From Syngnathus acus (taxonomy: Eukaryota; Chordata; Actinopteri; Syngnathiformes; Syngnathidae): a stretch of DNA of 64,000 bases. Position 1 is the first letter of the stretch; every line of letters starts with the position of its first letter. The DNA lies in assembly GCF_901709675.1 (NCBI RefSeq), contig NC_051101.1:12978501-13042500 (forward strand), given 5' to 3'. A program made the position numbers and the translations under genes. Below are positions 13,005-25,700 of this stretch, piece by piece. The notes below the pieces were generated by a model. The model saw only the letters and a list, made by a program, of their open reading frames with translations. It did no database searches and had not been told where the DNA came from.

Positions 13005-13320
13005 AATATGTGCCAGTTCTGATTGATGTTTCCTTTGTGGAATATGAATTAAACCGGCAAAATTCACTTTTTTTTTTTTATCCATCTCAGGAGGCGGCCA
13101 TTTTGCCACTTGGCTATGACATCATAGTTGCTCAGGTCACAACCAATCACGGCTCAGCTTCAGAAAACTGGTGAGCCATGATTGGTTGGGACCTGGGCAA
13201 CTGTGATGTCATTTTCAAGCGACAAAATGGCCGCCCCCTGAGATGGATAAACACAAATAGATTTTTGATGCTACATTCAAATTCCACAAACACAATATTA
13301 ATCAGAATGCTGTGTTTGGA
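13005..13320. mobile_element. Long imperfect palindrome, MITE-like, about 315 bp
   Basis: The central arms run from TATCCATCTCAGGAGGCGGC (from 13079) to its imperfect complement ending at 13249. The similarity extends outward: CTGATTGATGTTT and TTGTGGAATATGAAT on the left match complements of the right flank to about 13315. The centre carries ACCAATCA and TGATTGG as a further inverted pair. No reading frame of note. It could fold into one long hairpin. Confidence 0.65.
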
Positions 13321-15005
13321 CTAGCGGCGGCACATCCAACATATTATTGTGAAGAAAATATTTGGGTTGACTTCCCTTTAATCTTTTAGGCTAATCTACA
13401 CACCACTTGAGTTCAAGTGTATCTCCTGGTGCTGATTGTGTCGCTCATGCTTGTCGCCATGGTGACAAGATGTCAGTGACTTCTCACACTCGACGCGACC
13501 ACTCGCCGTTAGCCCGGCTCACAGCGATGTTGCACGCCACGCTCATGAATATGAAATATGAAATGAAGTTTTTGCCTCACGCAGCGAAACAGCAGCACTT
13601 TAGCGATGGAGGACAAAGTCGTTTGGCGGTTTTTATCAAGTCAAAACGTGGCTGTTTTTGCATACACGGCAGGAATATATCATGCGCAGATGTGTTCTTT
13701 TTCTCACTTTGTCAAAAGAACAACACCTAGAAATGTTTTGCTTTCAAGTCTAAGCTTGTCCTAAATATCCCGCCGCATTTCCCTTTTTTTTTTTTTTTTC
13801 TTCTGACAAAAAGTTTATAAGCAGAAATGTCAGCATCTCGCTCCTGACACTTAAATGTTTCCGCTCACCACCGTTTTAATTTGCAATAACTTGCATGAAG
13901 CAAAAGTGAAATGAAAAGCAAAACATTATGAACAGCAAGACAATTATTTTGTCAAATAGTCAAACGCATTGTAATGTTTTAATTAAAATGAACCTTTGAA
14001 ACAACACTCGTCAATAACTGAATATTTTCTTGACATATTGAGAGCCATGAAAAGTGTTTATGCCTTCAGGATTTGTTGAGTTTTCGTTGAAACTAATTAA
14101 ATAATCAAAGAGTGGTTAGAAAAAAAATATTGCCTTTGTAAGCATTTTCCTTGGAGTAAAACTATTGCATCGTAAATTGTATCGTTGTGTAATTGGGGAT
14201 AATCACATCGTATCATTTTATGCACTTGACTTCCTGTTTTGAAACTGTAGTCAATTTTTATCTCTTTATATTTGGAGAGGATGTTCTCACCTTGTAATTG
14301 GAGTGAACTCTGTTCAACACCAGCAGATTTCTTTTCCATTTTTTTCAAAATTTTAAAAATCATTTTACTGTTTTATTTTGTGTGGCCCTTTTCTCACCGT
14401 ATGTTCTGGTAGCTGTGTTTCGGAAGAATGTTTTGGTTTAAAAAAAAAAAAGCTGCCTAGTTCCATTAACTGTAATTAATCGCTGTGCTCATTAAGGACT
14501 TTATTTCCCACCTGCTTCATTGACGTTAAACCAGAGCGATCATTACGTTAGCATCATCCAAGTACCGTTTGTGCATCCTCCACAAACTATTTTGTATCGA
14601 GCTACACATTATTTCCATTCACTGACGGATTAACATGACTGCTTGTTCTTCTTCTGATCATAATGCCGCCGCCACCTCCTCCTTGCCTGAACCAAAGAAG
14701 CTTAGAGCTTTTAGCTGGGCTCACCGCTAGCTAGCATCTGTCGCCACACACAGGCCCTCTCCGACACATGCCGGAGGGTCATAAAGGCTTGTTTTCATGC
14801 TCGGAGAGGACGTGGTCGATATGGCAATTCCTCTGGAGTCACAACAGGTGTGTGTAAATTTGTGTATGTGTGTGTACATATGGTGAGCTCTCCAAATGGG
14901 GGACAGAGGACTTATGAAGGGTCCCCTCTGACCCACCTGTAGCCTGTCAGCTGTTGTAAGCCTGTTAAAGCGTCAGCTGTTTCTGAGGAGAAGTGCCTGT
15001 GTGTG

Positions 15006-15008
<3 letters not shown>

Positions 15009-15036
<28 letters not shown>
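15009..15036. repeat. TG microsatellite
   Basis: About 14 TG units in mef2d intron 1. Confidence 0.95.
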
Positions 15037-17084
15037 CAGTGGGGGGTTGCGTGAGGCGATTGGGTGGTCAGTTGCCGCTTGCACATACAGCATCTTGTCT
15101 CCTTTTGGGGTTATGGCAGTCCCAGTTCATTTGTAAAACTTCATTCAAATTATTATCATTCAAAATATGAAACTTTTAGATTGAAATTTAGAACAAGAAT
15201 ATCTGAGTGTGGCGTCGGCCATTTTGAATATGAGCTAGACCCGAACGTGACGTCAGATTCCAGGAGCTCTAAAGTTGCTCCTCCGAGCAAAGCGTTTTGT
15301 TTTGGCGGGGTGAGTCTGCTCTTATTTTACCGCACGTAAGCAAAACGTCTGCTGCCTCCCTCCCTCCCTCCCGGTCGGTCGGTCGGTCTCGTCATGGGAG
15401 TCGTCGCAGCTGTCGGGTGATTTATGACTTTAATTTGCTCGACAGATTAAACTATAACGCGGCCGCACGGGGTGGCGTGTTAATGAGGATATGGCGGCAA
15501 AGTCTGGTCTCTTTGCAGATTCTTCCTTTTATTAATTTCACCATCGAATGAAACAGCAGCAGCTGAGGACGTTTGTAGGTTTTTTAGTGGGCAGCTGAGC
15601 CGAGCAGACGTGGAACGTCTGTTAGGGCTCGTCGTGACGCTCTTGAACTTTCACCTTTGGCTGTGACAGCTTCAGGGAGGATGTGTGTGGGGGGGGGCGG
15701 ATGGGGACGCCTAGTCGAGACAGAGAGTGTCGCCTCGTATTTGCTAGAAATACTGTGTGACCGGGATTTACTCATGAGAGTGCACAAAACATATATTTAT
15801 TTACATTTGCATGCTTATAACCATGGCAAAAGAAATAATACACAATTATTGGGGGTGAAAAAAACCATAAAGATATAAAAAAATACAACGTTCTTACGTA
15901 AAACTAATTTGAAAACACTGACAAATATACAAAAAAAATATTGAAAATACGCCCAAAAAAATCAAAAGTATAAAGAACAATGTACATGTATGATGCAATA
16001 AATAAATAAATAAATAAATAACAAAAACACACATTGTCAAATCTGCATAAATGCTGGACAGAAAATACACAAATATTAGAAACTTAAAAGCCAAAATATT
16101 GGGCACAGTATTAGACACTTTTCAAAATGATCTAGACATAAAAATAATACACATCATTTAAAATAATCCATACATGAAAAATACCCCAAATATTAAAAAA
16201 CGGACTTCACCTGCTTAGTTGGGGACCTTCTCTGCCTCTGTTATTTTGCTACCCGTCTGCAACTTTGTGCCAGGCAACAAGTTGCGGCACCACGTGGTTC
16301 CATCCAGACTTTCCTGTCGACTGTAAAAACTCAATCGTCGATAAAGCAAACGATGAACAATTGCGTGGCACGCTTTGCTACTCTCAGACTCCAAATCTGC
16401 CTGTTTTAAAAGGAGCAGTGTCACTTTGAGGCTGTGAAAGGTTGCCGATCAGAACGTCTGAGCAGCTTTCAAGAACTTTTTGTGTCTGCGGCATGTTCCG
16501 CTTTATTACACTGCAGGATTTGTCAAACGTGTGCGAGCGAATGTGTACAATTGCCGCACAATGTAGGTCAGAGCAGAGGAGAGCTTTGTCATTTTTTTCT
16601 TCTTCTTCTAATTTCTCCAATCCTCCCCAGGGAAGGAAAAAGAAGGCTCATTTGCATAACGGCGTCAAAGCCTCGCGAGCGCGTCGTGTTCATTTTCACG
16701 CGTATCGGTGGCAAACGAGCGTGACTCCTTTTTTCTTTTGTAAAGCGACACAAACAAACAAACAAACACGGCGGACGGCGTTTGGCAGGCACAAGAAGCC
16801 AAGCTCGGCTTTTTACTTAAATCCACGCGCCTGCAGGCCGGCTGGCTCGCTGCTTCTTCCTCTATTTCTCCTTCTTCTTCTTGGACAAGAATGTGTCGCT
16901 GCCTCCCCCACCCAACCTGGCAGGTCCTCGCTTGGCTCGGCGAGTGAGCGGAGGAAGGATCACAGATCCTCCTTTCGGGCTGACGGCCAACATCGTGTGT
17001 TGGAAGGATGGGGAGAGAGAAAGAAAAAATTTGTAGATCATACATGGACTTCTACTTGGGCCACACAATCCTGAAATTGTTACC

Positions 17085-17395
17085 TATTGAATATTTTTTC
17101 GATTAATCGGATAAATGTTTTGATTTCCATCCTTATATTCGGATATTTCAAAGTGATGGTGCAGAAAACATTCTGATGTTTTGAACATATTGGAAAATAG
17201 GTCAAATCATGTTTTGTTTTGAGTCAACACAAACATAATCAGCCAATCAGACAATGACGGAGAATAAAATCGTTACTGCTGCCAATTTTAAATTAAAATA
17301 AGTATCAAACCGATTAATCGGTAACTACAAATCTTTACGATTAATTTACTAAGCGATCAGTTGTCGATTGATCAATTCATCATTGCACCTCTATA
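17085..17395 (-). mobile_element. Possible hAT-like relic
   Basis: Internal ATTAATCGG-type motifs occur in both orientations, and on the minus strand one end begins AGAGGTGCAA, which resembles hAT terminal repeats. A matching second end is not clear, so the boundaries are approximate. Confidence 0.3.
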
Positions 17396-20151
17396 CATAT
17401 ATGTATGTCCGATATAGCTTCATGACATTGGCATTAAGACGAAATGGACGGGTCACCAAATTTAGCCGGAAGAATCTAGATGTCCTTCAAAATAAAAGGC
17501 CCGGCTTAAAGACTGTAAAAGGAGCGAGCGAGTCCTTGTGAGCGACAACGACCGGGCTTCCCAAGGAAGAACTCTCAGCCTGGTGACCTTTCTTGACCTT
17601 GAAGTCTCCGCCGGGGCCGGGAGGGTGTGGGAAACGGGGGGCCGGCGGCGGGCGGAACACTCGCGTCATTGACTTTCCACACAACGCTGCAAATGTCCGA
17701 AAGGGGTGCAGCGCTCTCGTCTGTGCCACTGGCCCCCGTGGGCCACATTCCAGGAGGCAGTCGCGTCTGGAAGCAATAACTAATAAGGACAAATCACGAC
17801 GGGTCGCCAGGAGCCCAAAAAAAAAAAAAGTAAATACAACCGTGCTTGACTAAAACAACAATCTGCAATTAGAGGCGATAGCATTGTCTAGTGTTTTTAA
17901 TCTCTTATCACCCGGCCATCCATGTCGATACCAATGTCTGTATCAATATAATCCATATTTGGACGGATCCACCCACCACCACCACTTCAGTGTCGTTTGG
18001 CCAAGAGGCACGAGACATTAGCAATGTGTTTGTACAACTCTCTGACAGCTGAGCATGTGTGTTGTGTGTGTGTGTGTGTGTGTATACGTGCACTTGTCCA
18101 GCTGTCTTTGTGTGGACTGTGCGGTTCAGATAATCCAAGTGGTGGTCAGAGGCACGGGCCCATCGTATCTGAGTACTCCGAAAAAGTCGCCATGGGGAAA
18201 ATCGGTCTGGCTCGCTGACTGTTCACACCCACAACGAGAAAGAAAGGCTACAAATTCGTATCATTTTAAATACAAAATGAGTTTCTAGACTCAAATAATG
18301 GATTGTAGCATTAGTTTGATTTGAAAAACACAGCAGAGCCATAAACTCGACTCTTGAAATGGATTCAACAGTTTAATGGGGAAAACGTATTTAATAAAAA
18401 AAAAAAGTGTCTTCAAATGAAATCGTTTTGGCTCAAAACAGACGCTTTGATGGCAAAAACATCCCAACGTGAAATTTTGTGCGACATGATAGATTCAACT
18501 CCTGAGATGGTTTCAACATCTGGTTTGATGTCGAACATGTAAACTTGAAACGCTTCAAAGTGATTGACTCGACCTGCAATTGAGTCAATTGATGTTTTCA
18601 AGATGACGTTTTTGTCACTTAAAAACTTGTCTTCAACTAGACTCAGAAGACCACGCAAACATCTGCTTTGATGGATAAAAAGGCAAAGGCGGATGTGTCC
18701 TAGCGTCCTCTGGAAATCGGTAAAAATGTAAAAGTTTGAGATGAAAATGTTGACTCATTGGTTCAAATTTTAGTTTGGGGAAATTCCAGGAATTTCATTT
18801 CAAAAAGGCTTACGACCGCAAAATGATAGAATGGGTTTCACAAATTGATTAAACAGTCTATTCGGTGTGAAAAATATCAAAAGCCAACATTGTATGACTG
18901 AAAAGAAATCTGTCAGTGTTCAACTGATGAATCGGTGGCAGTTGCTGAAGGCATGCACAAGCGACGTGAGAGGAGGCGGGAGGGAGGGAGGGGTTGTGTT
19001 GCCGGGTGTTCAGCGAGCAGGGTTGTTTGTGGGTGTTCGGAGCCGGGGGGGGCACGGGGCGTTCCACCAACAGTTGTCACTCGGACGTTCGCTGGCGGAG
19101 CGAACACGCCTGTGCTCCGTCGACCTTCCTTTCTTTTGCAACCGGGACGCTAGCTGCCATCTTGGGCCTGGTTCTGGACTACCGTCTGGCTTCAATCCAG
19201 AGTCCCTGTTGGGTTTTTCCCCTCACGGTAAGAGGGATTGATTAATATTCTCTAGGACCTGATCTGTGTTGAATTTAATTGAGTAGCTCCGTTCCTTCCT
19301 CATAATCTGGAATAAAATCTCAAATTGCATAATCTTACTCAAATTTAATCTTGATTATTATTTAGTATTATTATTAATTTGAAGCTATGGAGGGAACTAA
19401 AATGTTTCGGTTCAGATCCAGTTGTTGGTTTGTTTGATTTTTTTTGCTCTTTGATTGAGTGGAATTTTACAACATAGATAGCAGAGGTGGAGGACTCAAG
19501 TCACATGACTTGACTTGAGTCACACTGAAGTCCGCAGTCTTGGACTTGCCTTTTTACATGTGAAATCTGCTTTTTCATTTTATTTTATTTTGTCTTGATT
19601 AATGACATTTTAATCCAAGTAGAAATCTGATTTTATATACACAAAAAGTTCAACTGGATCACTGAAATTTGGTTTTTAGCCTAGCAACTGGGGACACTTT
19701 GAAACGTGACCATTAAAACGATAGCGTGGAGCGGCTGTCGTCAGTTGCCGAGCTGACTTCAAATTGGGCTAGTTGGTGGGGGATGTCATTGAGGGGGGTC
19801 GGAGGGGGTTATGTGTCTCAAGATAGATTTACGGCCCTGCTAGCTCGTGCTGCAGTGAGCCTCATAACGCCACACCTGTTGGTTTCCCCTCTTGACTCGC
19901 GAGGCTATTAATGTGTCTAGCGTCGTGATTGGTGGGCTCGCCGCCACCTGTCAAGACGCCATTGTATATACCTTTTAAAAAGTCAACGTGAATATACACG
20001 GTCTTGGCTTTTTGGCCACCATGCCAACCTGCATTGTGAAGTCGTATTGATTCATTCACCTTGTGTGAGTTATGCTAGCGTAGCCTCAGTGAGTTATGCT
20101 ACAGTTGTTAGCGTATCCTCAGAGCTGTAAAAGCTGCGTTTGCCATATTAT

Positions 20152-20503
20152 CCATCCATTTTCCGAACCGCTTAGTCCCCACGGGGGTCGCGGGCGTGCT
20201 GGAGCCTATCCCAGCCGTCATCGGGCAGTCGGCGGGGGACACCCTGAACCGGTTGCCAGCCAATCGCAGGGCACACAGAGACAAACAACCATTCGCACTC
20301 ACACCTAGGGACAATTTGGAGTCTTCAATCGGCCTACCAAGCATGTTTTTGGGATGTGGGAGGAAACCGGAGTGCCCGGAGAAACCCCACGCGGGCCCGG
20401 GGAGAACATGCAAACTCCGCACAGGGAGGGCCGGAGGTGGAATCGAACCCACACCCTCCTAACTGCGAGGCGGACGTGCTACCCAGTGCACCACCGAGCC
20501 GCC
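20152..20503 (-). mobile_element. tRNA-derived SINE with 16-bp target-site duplication
   Basis: On the minus strand the element starts near 20503 with a tRNA-like head. A box-A-like GTGGTGCACTGG is followed by a box-B-like GGTTCGATTCC (complement at about 20438-20448). The body is of the kind widespread in teleosts and the element ends in ATGGATGGATA-type DNA. The direct repeat GCGTTTGCCATATTAT lies exactly at both edges (20136-20151 and 20504-20519), which shows target-primed insertion. The exact duplication implies a fairly recent insertion. Confidence 0.88.
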
Positions 20504-21616
20504 GCGTTTGCCATATTATGAGTGATATTAAAAACTCAATTCAGTTGAAACCGGCTTTCTTAATGGAAATAAATCAAATCCAAATCATTCAATCCCAAGA
20601 GTTCATAACTAGTAGCCATCCTTGCAGTTCCGCTGTACGCTAGGCTAGCAAAGCTAACAGAAAGCGGTCACTCGGGCCGGTGTCCAAGCAGCTGGCGGCT
20701 GCTTGTTTTAAAGTTCATCTCGACAACAAACGCTTTTTTTGACCCCCTTGCGTTGGTTGTGTGCCAAAAAGCTGCTGCAGTTGTCAAATTGTGTGCCAGG
20801 TTGTTTTGTTGTGACTTGAATGTCTTGCGCATGTACATTTCAACCACCAATTTATTTCTTAATAAAATGATCTTCATCTTGCCACCTGATTCAAATTCAA
20901 CTATCATGAGTTTGAATGTTTTCCTCCACCTCATAATTGTTCCAATGCTTCAGGTTGGTTCAATTGTCTTGGCACGGCTAGATTGTTGCCTAACAGCAGC
21001 AGCGGTGCCAAGAGAAAGTTCCAAAACAGAAACAATCCCGTACAGCACTTTCCCCCCCGTCATTGTTCCGCCACTTCACAACGATGTCGCACCTAACGGC
21101 GTGATGGGTGTGCCCTGGAGGCTTCTTTTGCTTCCTGTTGTTGATGTTACCAGACAGGTCAAACCGCATAGTCGCCGTACGCTCGTCAGACCAAGCAAAA
21201 GCATTTTTTGGTTGGTTTTGTGGCGGCGGCATTCGCCTGTGATGCACCGCCGAGGTTTGCCAATTGTTCTGACGACAATGCAGGAAGGTTTCATCAGGAC
21301 AAACTCATTTAGTTTAAAAAATTAATAAGCAGGACGTAATTGCTTGACTGATTATGCTGTCTATGTGGAATGGGCAAAAAATAGCTGATAAAATGACTAT
21401 ATTGTCGTGGATAGTCGAGAGGGTATCGGTTTCTTTTCTCGTTCACACCGACCTTATTTAATTATTTGATTTGGAGAGGTCTTGACTGTTTGCCATCACA
21501 TGAGACGACTTACATATGTACAAATACACTCACTGGTGCGCTTTATTTTCAAATATAGAGGGAAAATAAACAACCTACTTAAATATTAGTCAAAATTATA
21601 TTTTTCAAAAAATATA

Positions 21617-21789
21617 TACCGTAATTTCCGGACTATAAGTCGCGGTTTTTTTCATAGTTTGGGTGGGGGGGCGACTTATACTCAGGAGCGATTTATATAC
21701 ATATATATGGTTTTTTTTCACTTTTTTGGGCATTTTATGGCTGGTGCGACTTATACTCCGGTGCGACTTATAGTCCGAAAATTACGGTA
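21617..21789. mobile_element. Inverted-repeat MITE, 173 bp
   Basis: The left end TACCGTAATTTCCGGACTAT is matched by the complement of ATAGTCCGAAAATTACGGTA at the right end, with one or two mismatches. The subterminal GCGACTTATA(C/G)TC motif is repeated several times inside. The element is flanked by TA-rich DNA and is non-coding. It is a familiar type of vertebrate non-autonomous DNA element. The superfamily is not assigned. Confidence 0.75.
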
Positions 21790-24700
21790 TATATGCAAAA
21801 TGCAATAGTTATAGGAAAATCCTCAAATATTTTGGGGTATTGTAACTTGAAAATTGGGCCAAATAATTATCTATTGGAAAAAATGGGGGGGAATACACAA
21901 ATAATAATTCGTTTTTAAATATAAATGTTGAATTATTTATTTTTTTTAAATAAAAATTGCTCTGTGATAAGGCACTGTGAATATTATTAGACTAAAAATA
22001 TATAATTTCTTCAGCACCCATCTTTATGGAAAGCATTGTCAAAATACAGCAATGGCAAACCTCTCATGGTGTTGCTACCCAGCTTTCTCCATTCTCGCTT
22101 TATCCCAACTCCACTTGGCTTCCTCTCCTTTGCACTGCATCAACACCCCCACCTCTCTCTGCAGCCTCACCCGTGATTGGTTAAGTGGATTGCGGGTAGG
22201 GGGGATAGAGAGGTGAGATCATGTTCTTCTGCCAGTGCTTGGCAGCGTGGACGCACAAAACCATCTTTCAGATACCTGGCCAACATATTCCCCCCTCCTC
22301 CACCTGCAAATGCTCCCACCACTAAATCAGCTTTGTTGACACAGCAAAGATGGACGCCGAGCAACTGCGGTGGTTCGCAATGTGATCAAATATCAAATAC
22401 TTGGTTACTTTTAGATTTTTAGGCTTTTTCCTGAGTTCAGTAGTTCATTGAGTACTTTTTTTTTAACCCCCCTAGACGGCAACCCGCTGTAAATACCCTG
22501 CAGCTGATGCTGGCACAATAGGCTCCAAAGCCAATCTCAGTGGGTCATGGGAGGCCATTCAGCGGCCCACTTAGCCAAGCGCTATCATGTTAGCCACGTA
22601 GCTAAATAGTCCTACCAAACCGGAATGACACTTTCAATTTAGGCTTCAATACAGTAATAGGAAGCGAGCCCAAGTATTGAGTGAGAGAGAGAGAAAAAAA
22701 AGCTGCCTGACATTGGTAGTTGTCGTGTTGGCTACATCTGGAATTGGTACAAATGTTACGGAACGTTTTGATCCAAATAAGAAGCACGACAAATCAAAGA
22801 CGTGCATTCATCATTTCCGTCAGCTGAACAGAAGTTTTTGTATTGCTCTGCTTTTCTGTCATTTGCGTCATTGTCCCTCGCTGGCGTCTTTCCTTAATGT
22901 GAGCGTGTTAGTCCAGTTTGTTGAGTTGGCACTTGGCACCGATGGCGCCACGTCGCCTAGCGAGCGGGAAAAGCTTTCGATAAACCGCAAGGGCACTGAG
23001 GTCACGCTTACGTGATGGAGCAGGGCCAAAAAATCTATGAAAGAAAAATTAGAATTTTTTGAATTATTATAAAATAGATAAAATAATAATAATAAATCGT
23101 ATAAAATTATTATGAATTAGAAAATACAAATTCAGAAATTATATTTGTAAATTATTACCTTAGATAAATATTTCTTAGACCAACAGTGCTTCCAACCAGA
23201 TAAACCTATTCAATACAATTTTTTCCTTTTTCTTTTTTCCCGCTGCCACTGCTTGCTTTTTTTCTGCAATAAATTCTCTCCTTGTATTGCATTTAGCCCC
23301 TTTCACACGGCTCAAACTGGAGTCGATGTCCTTTTGCGTTACCAACTGCGTGAAAAGGAATAGCGGAAAAACAAGGACAGGGGTGTGAAGTTTCGACACC
23401 TGACACTTGTTCCGCCCTGTTGTGTTGAAAGCAAATGTCACTTTCCGTCTCTGGCGTAGGAATGAAACAATTTGTTTTATAGTGAGAAACCGTGACAAAA
23501 TGTCAGTGGCAAGCTGTCGATTTTCCAGTCTTTGCTGTAAAACCTCGTTGTAGCACATCGGTCGTGTCCGACCCAAACAGCTGCGATTTTGCGCTTTGAC
23601 TCCGCCGTGTCACGGTCACCTATTTTCCGCCTCCAGGAATAACAACAGCGTGGAACGCGGGAGCCGGAGGCAGCTCGTCGGCGGTAAAGGTCACCCGTTA
23701 GCTGACCTCCGCCGTCCGGCTCGATCCGGTGACTTCCCCTTCGGCCGGCAGGTGATGGCGGCAAGTGAATGTTCTAGTCGCACCGAGACCCCTCGCGGCC
23801 TCTTCGGTTCCAAGGCGGAGAGCAGATTGAAGCTTTGAAATGCAGCAACAGATGTCAGGGATAATGATGCCGCCATGCGACATTCTCAAACTGCTCTTTT
23901 AGCGCTAATCTGTGTGGCAGGCGGCTCCGAGGCAACGACCTAGCATGCCCCCCTCTTGCCTGAGCTTAGCCGACGCGTTCACTCGGGTTCTCCGTGCTTT
24001 TGCTTTTTAGCTTTTCAGAAAATCTAAAATATCGTATCGTAGCTACCACTGCTACTGTACATGTGAATGTTGGATTGATTTTTTCGTCCAATCAGATTTC
24101 AGCCTCGCTGTGTTGCCATGTCAATCTAATCTGTCCTCAGTCAACGGGATTGTTTTTTTGACTCGTTCAGAGTTCAAATTCATCCACAGAAATTTTGTAA
24201 GATACCAGAAAAGTATTTTTAATTGCGTCTTGTTTCAAAACACAGGTCTGGAGGTTAATTCGCGCTCGTTTTGCTCCATCGTGATCTGATGCTGTTGGTG
24301 TCAAAAGTCCATGAGACAAAACTTAAAATGTTGAAAAGCAAGGAACATTCCCACTGAAGCATCTGGAATGAGAAGAGTTTTTTTTTTTTCTCCTTCTTCA
24401 ACTGCTTCTTCTGCCCAGTCCGTCTACTGGGACAATGTAGTTTTCATCAAAAGTAGCTGCACCTCAGATATTCTTCATTTCCTCAAGAGCGCCACCGCGT
24501 CACGTCTGCTTTTATATCCGCTCACAAAATGTCCACATTCTCCTGAGAGAATCCACTTTTCATTTCGTCGGGCATCCCCCAGGGTTCCTATCTAGGTCCT
24601 CCGCAAATCTGCTAATTATCTGTTTATGTATCTGACACCGCTCAAAACTTGTTTAACATTAAGGGTCGCTTGTTAAGGCTAGTAAGGTTGCGACTCGACC

Positions 24701-25057
24701 ACCTCGAGTGGATGAAGGATGTTCTCATGCGATGAAAAATCCCCGCGAGTTGCCTTTGAACGCTACCTCAGCTAACGAAAGCTGCGACTGAGTGTGAGAA
24801 TAACACACACTCACCTTGTTATCATCGTGTGGATTGAACTGCCAGCGAGCGTGTCATTGGAAAGAATGTGCAAGACATTAGGAACACCTACTCCTTTCTC
24901 GGGATTTTTTTTTTTTTTTTGGTAATACCCGCAGCGCGCTAATGATGTGATCCAGGTAGAATTCATTATCCTCGTCTGAACTCTCTTATCAAATCTGTGC
25001 CAGCGGAAAGGGAGGCGACCATTTGAAGAGGAGTTAAAAATGGATTTTTTCCGAATG

Positions 25058-25700
25058 CTGAATTTCACTAAGATGTTGCCGACAGTTTCGACATCCTCGC
25101 TGTAGATGTTCTAGCCTCCGGTTCTTCATCAGGAAAACAATTAGTGCCAAGTTGCCGCACTCCCTGCTTCCCTCTCATCAGTGAATAATTCATAGATAAG
25201 TTTGGATGTTAACAAGATTTAAGTCATTTTCTTTTCCTGAAAAAGTCTTAATATCACAAGAGGGTTTTTTTTTTTTCAAGAAAAAAATTCAATATTAATG
25301 AGATTTTAAAAGAAAAATACACAAATTAATTCTTTTTCACGTAAAATCGGTTTGAGAAATAAATACAAATAAATGAAATAAATAAAAAGAGGTTTACGTA
25401 ATATATTTATAATTAGGTGCTCAAGAATAACATTGTATTTTTTAAATAAAAACATCTTATTTAAATTACAATTTCTCCCCAAAAAATTCTTAATATTAAG
25501 AAAAAATAATTTGATTTATTTATGTATTTATTTATTTAATTTTATTTGCGGTTGCAGAGGTGCTAAATTTCACAAGGATATTGCGGAGGATTTCGACATT
25601 CTGCCGTAGTTGTTCAGGCCTCCCTCCGGTTGTTCATCAGGAAAACAATTAGCACCAAGCCGCCACACTTCCTCTTTTGCTCTCATCGGTGCATAATTCA
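25058..25700. repeat. Diverged direct duplication of a roughly 140-bp non-coding segment
   Basis: The copies at about 25058-25198 and 25559-25700 share a CTAAATTTCAC-like start, TTTCGACAT, CCTCCGGTT, TTCATCAGGAAAACAATTAG, CACTCC or CACTTCC and TGCATAATTCA-type ends, with scattered substitutions. The 360 bp between them is AT-rich. Neither copy is coding. They may be two members of one repeat family or an old local duplication. Confidence 0.7.

Noticed and set aside
16442-17074. 210-codon open frame in mef2d intron 1
   Set aside because: Low-complexity leucine, serine and lysine runs, no recognisable domain, no splice or promoter context.
20430-20503. Possible tRNA gene on the minus strand
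   Set aside because: The box A and B motifs belong to a SINE: it has a long non-tRNA body, target duplications, and the head does not form a clean cloverleaf.
20753-21325. 190-codon open frame in mef2d intron 1
   Set aside because: No family similarity, no flanking gene signals and ordinary intronic composition.
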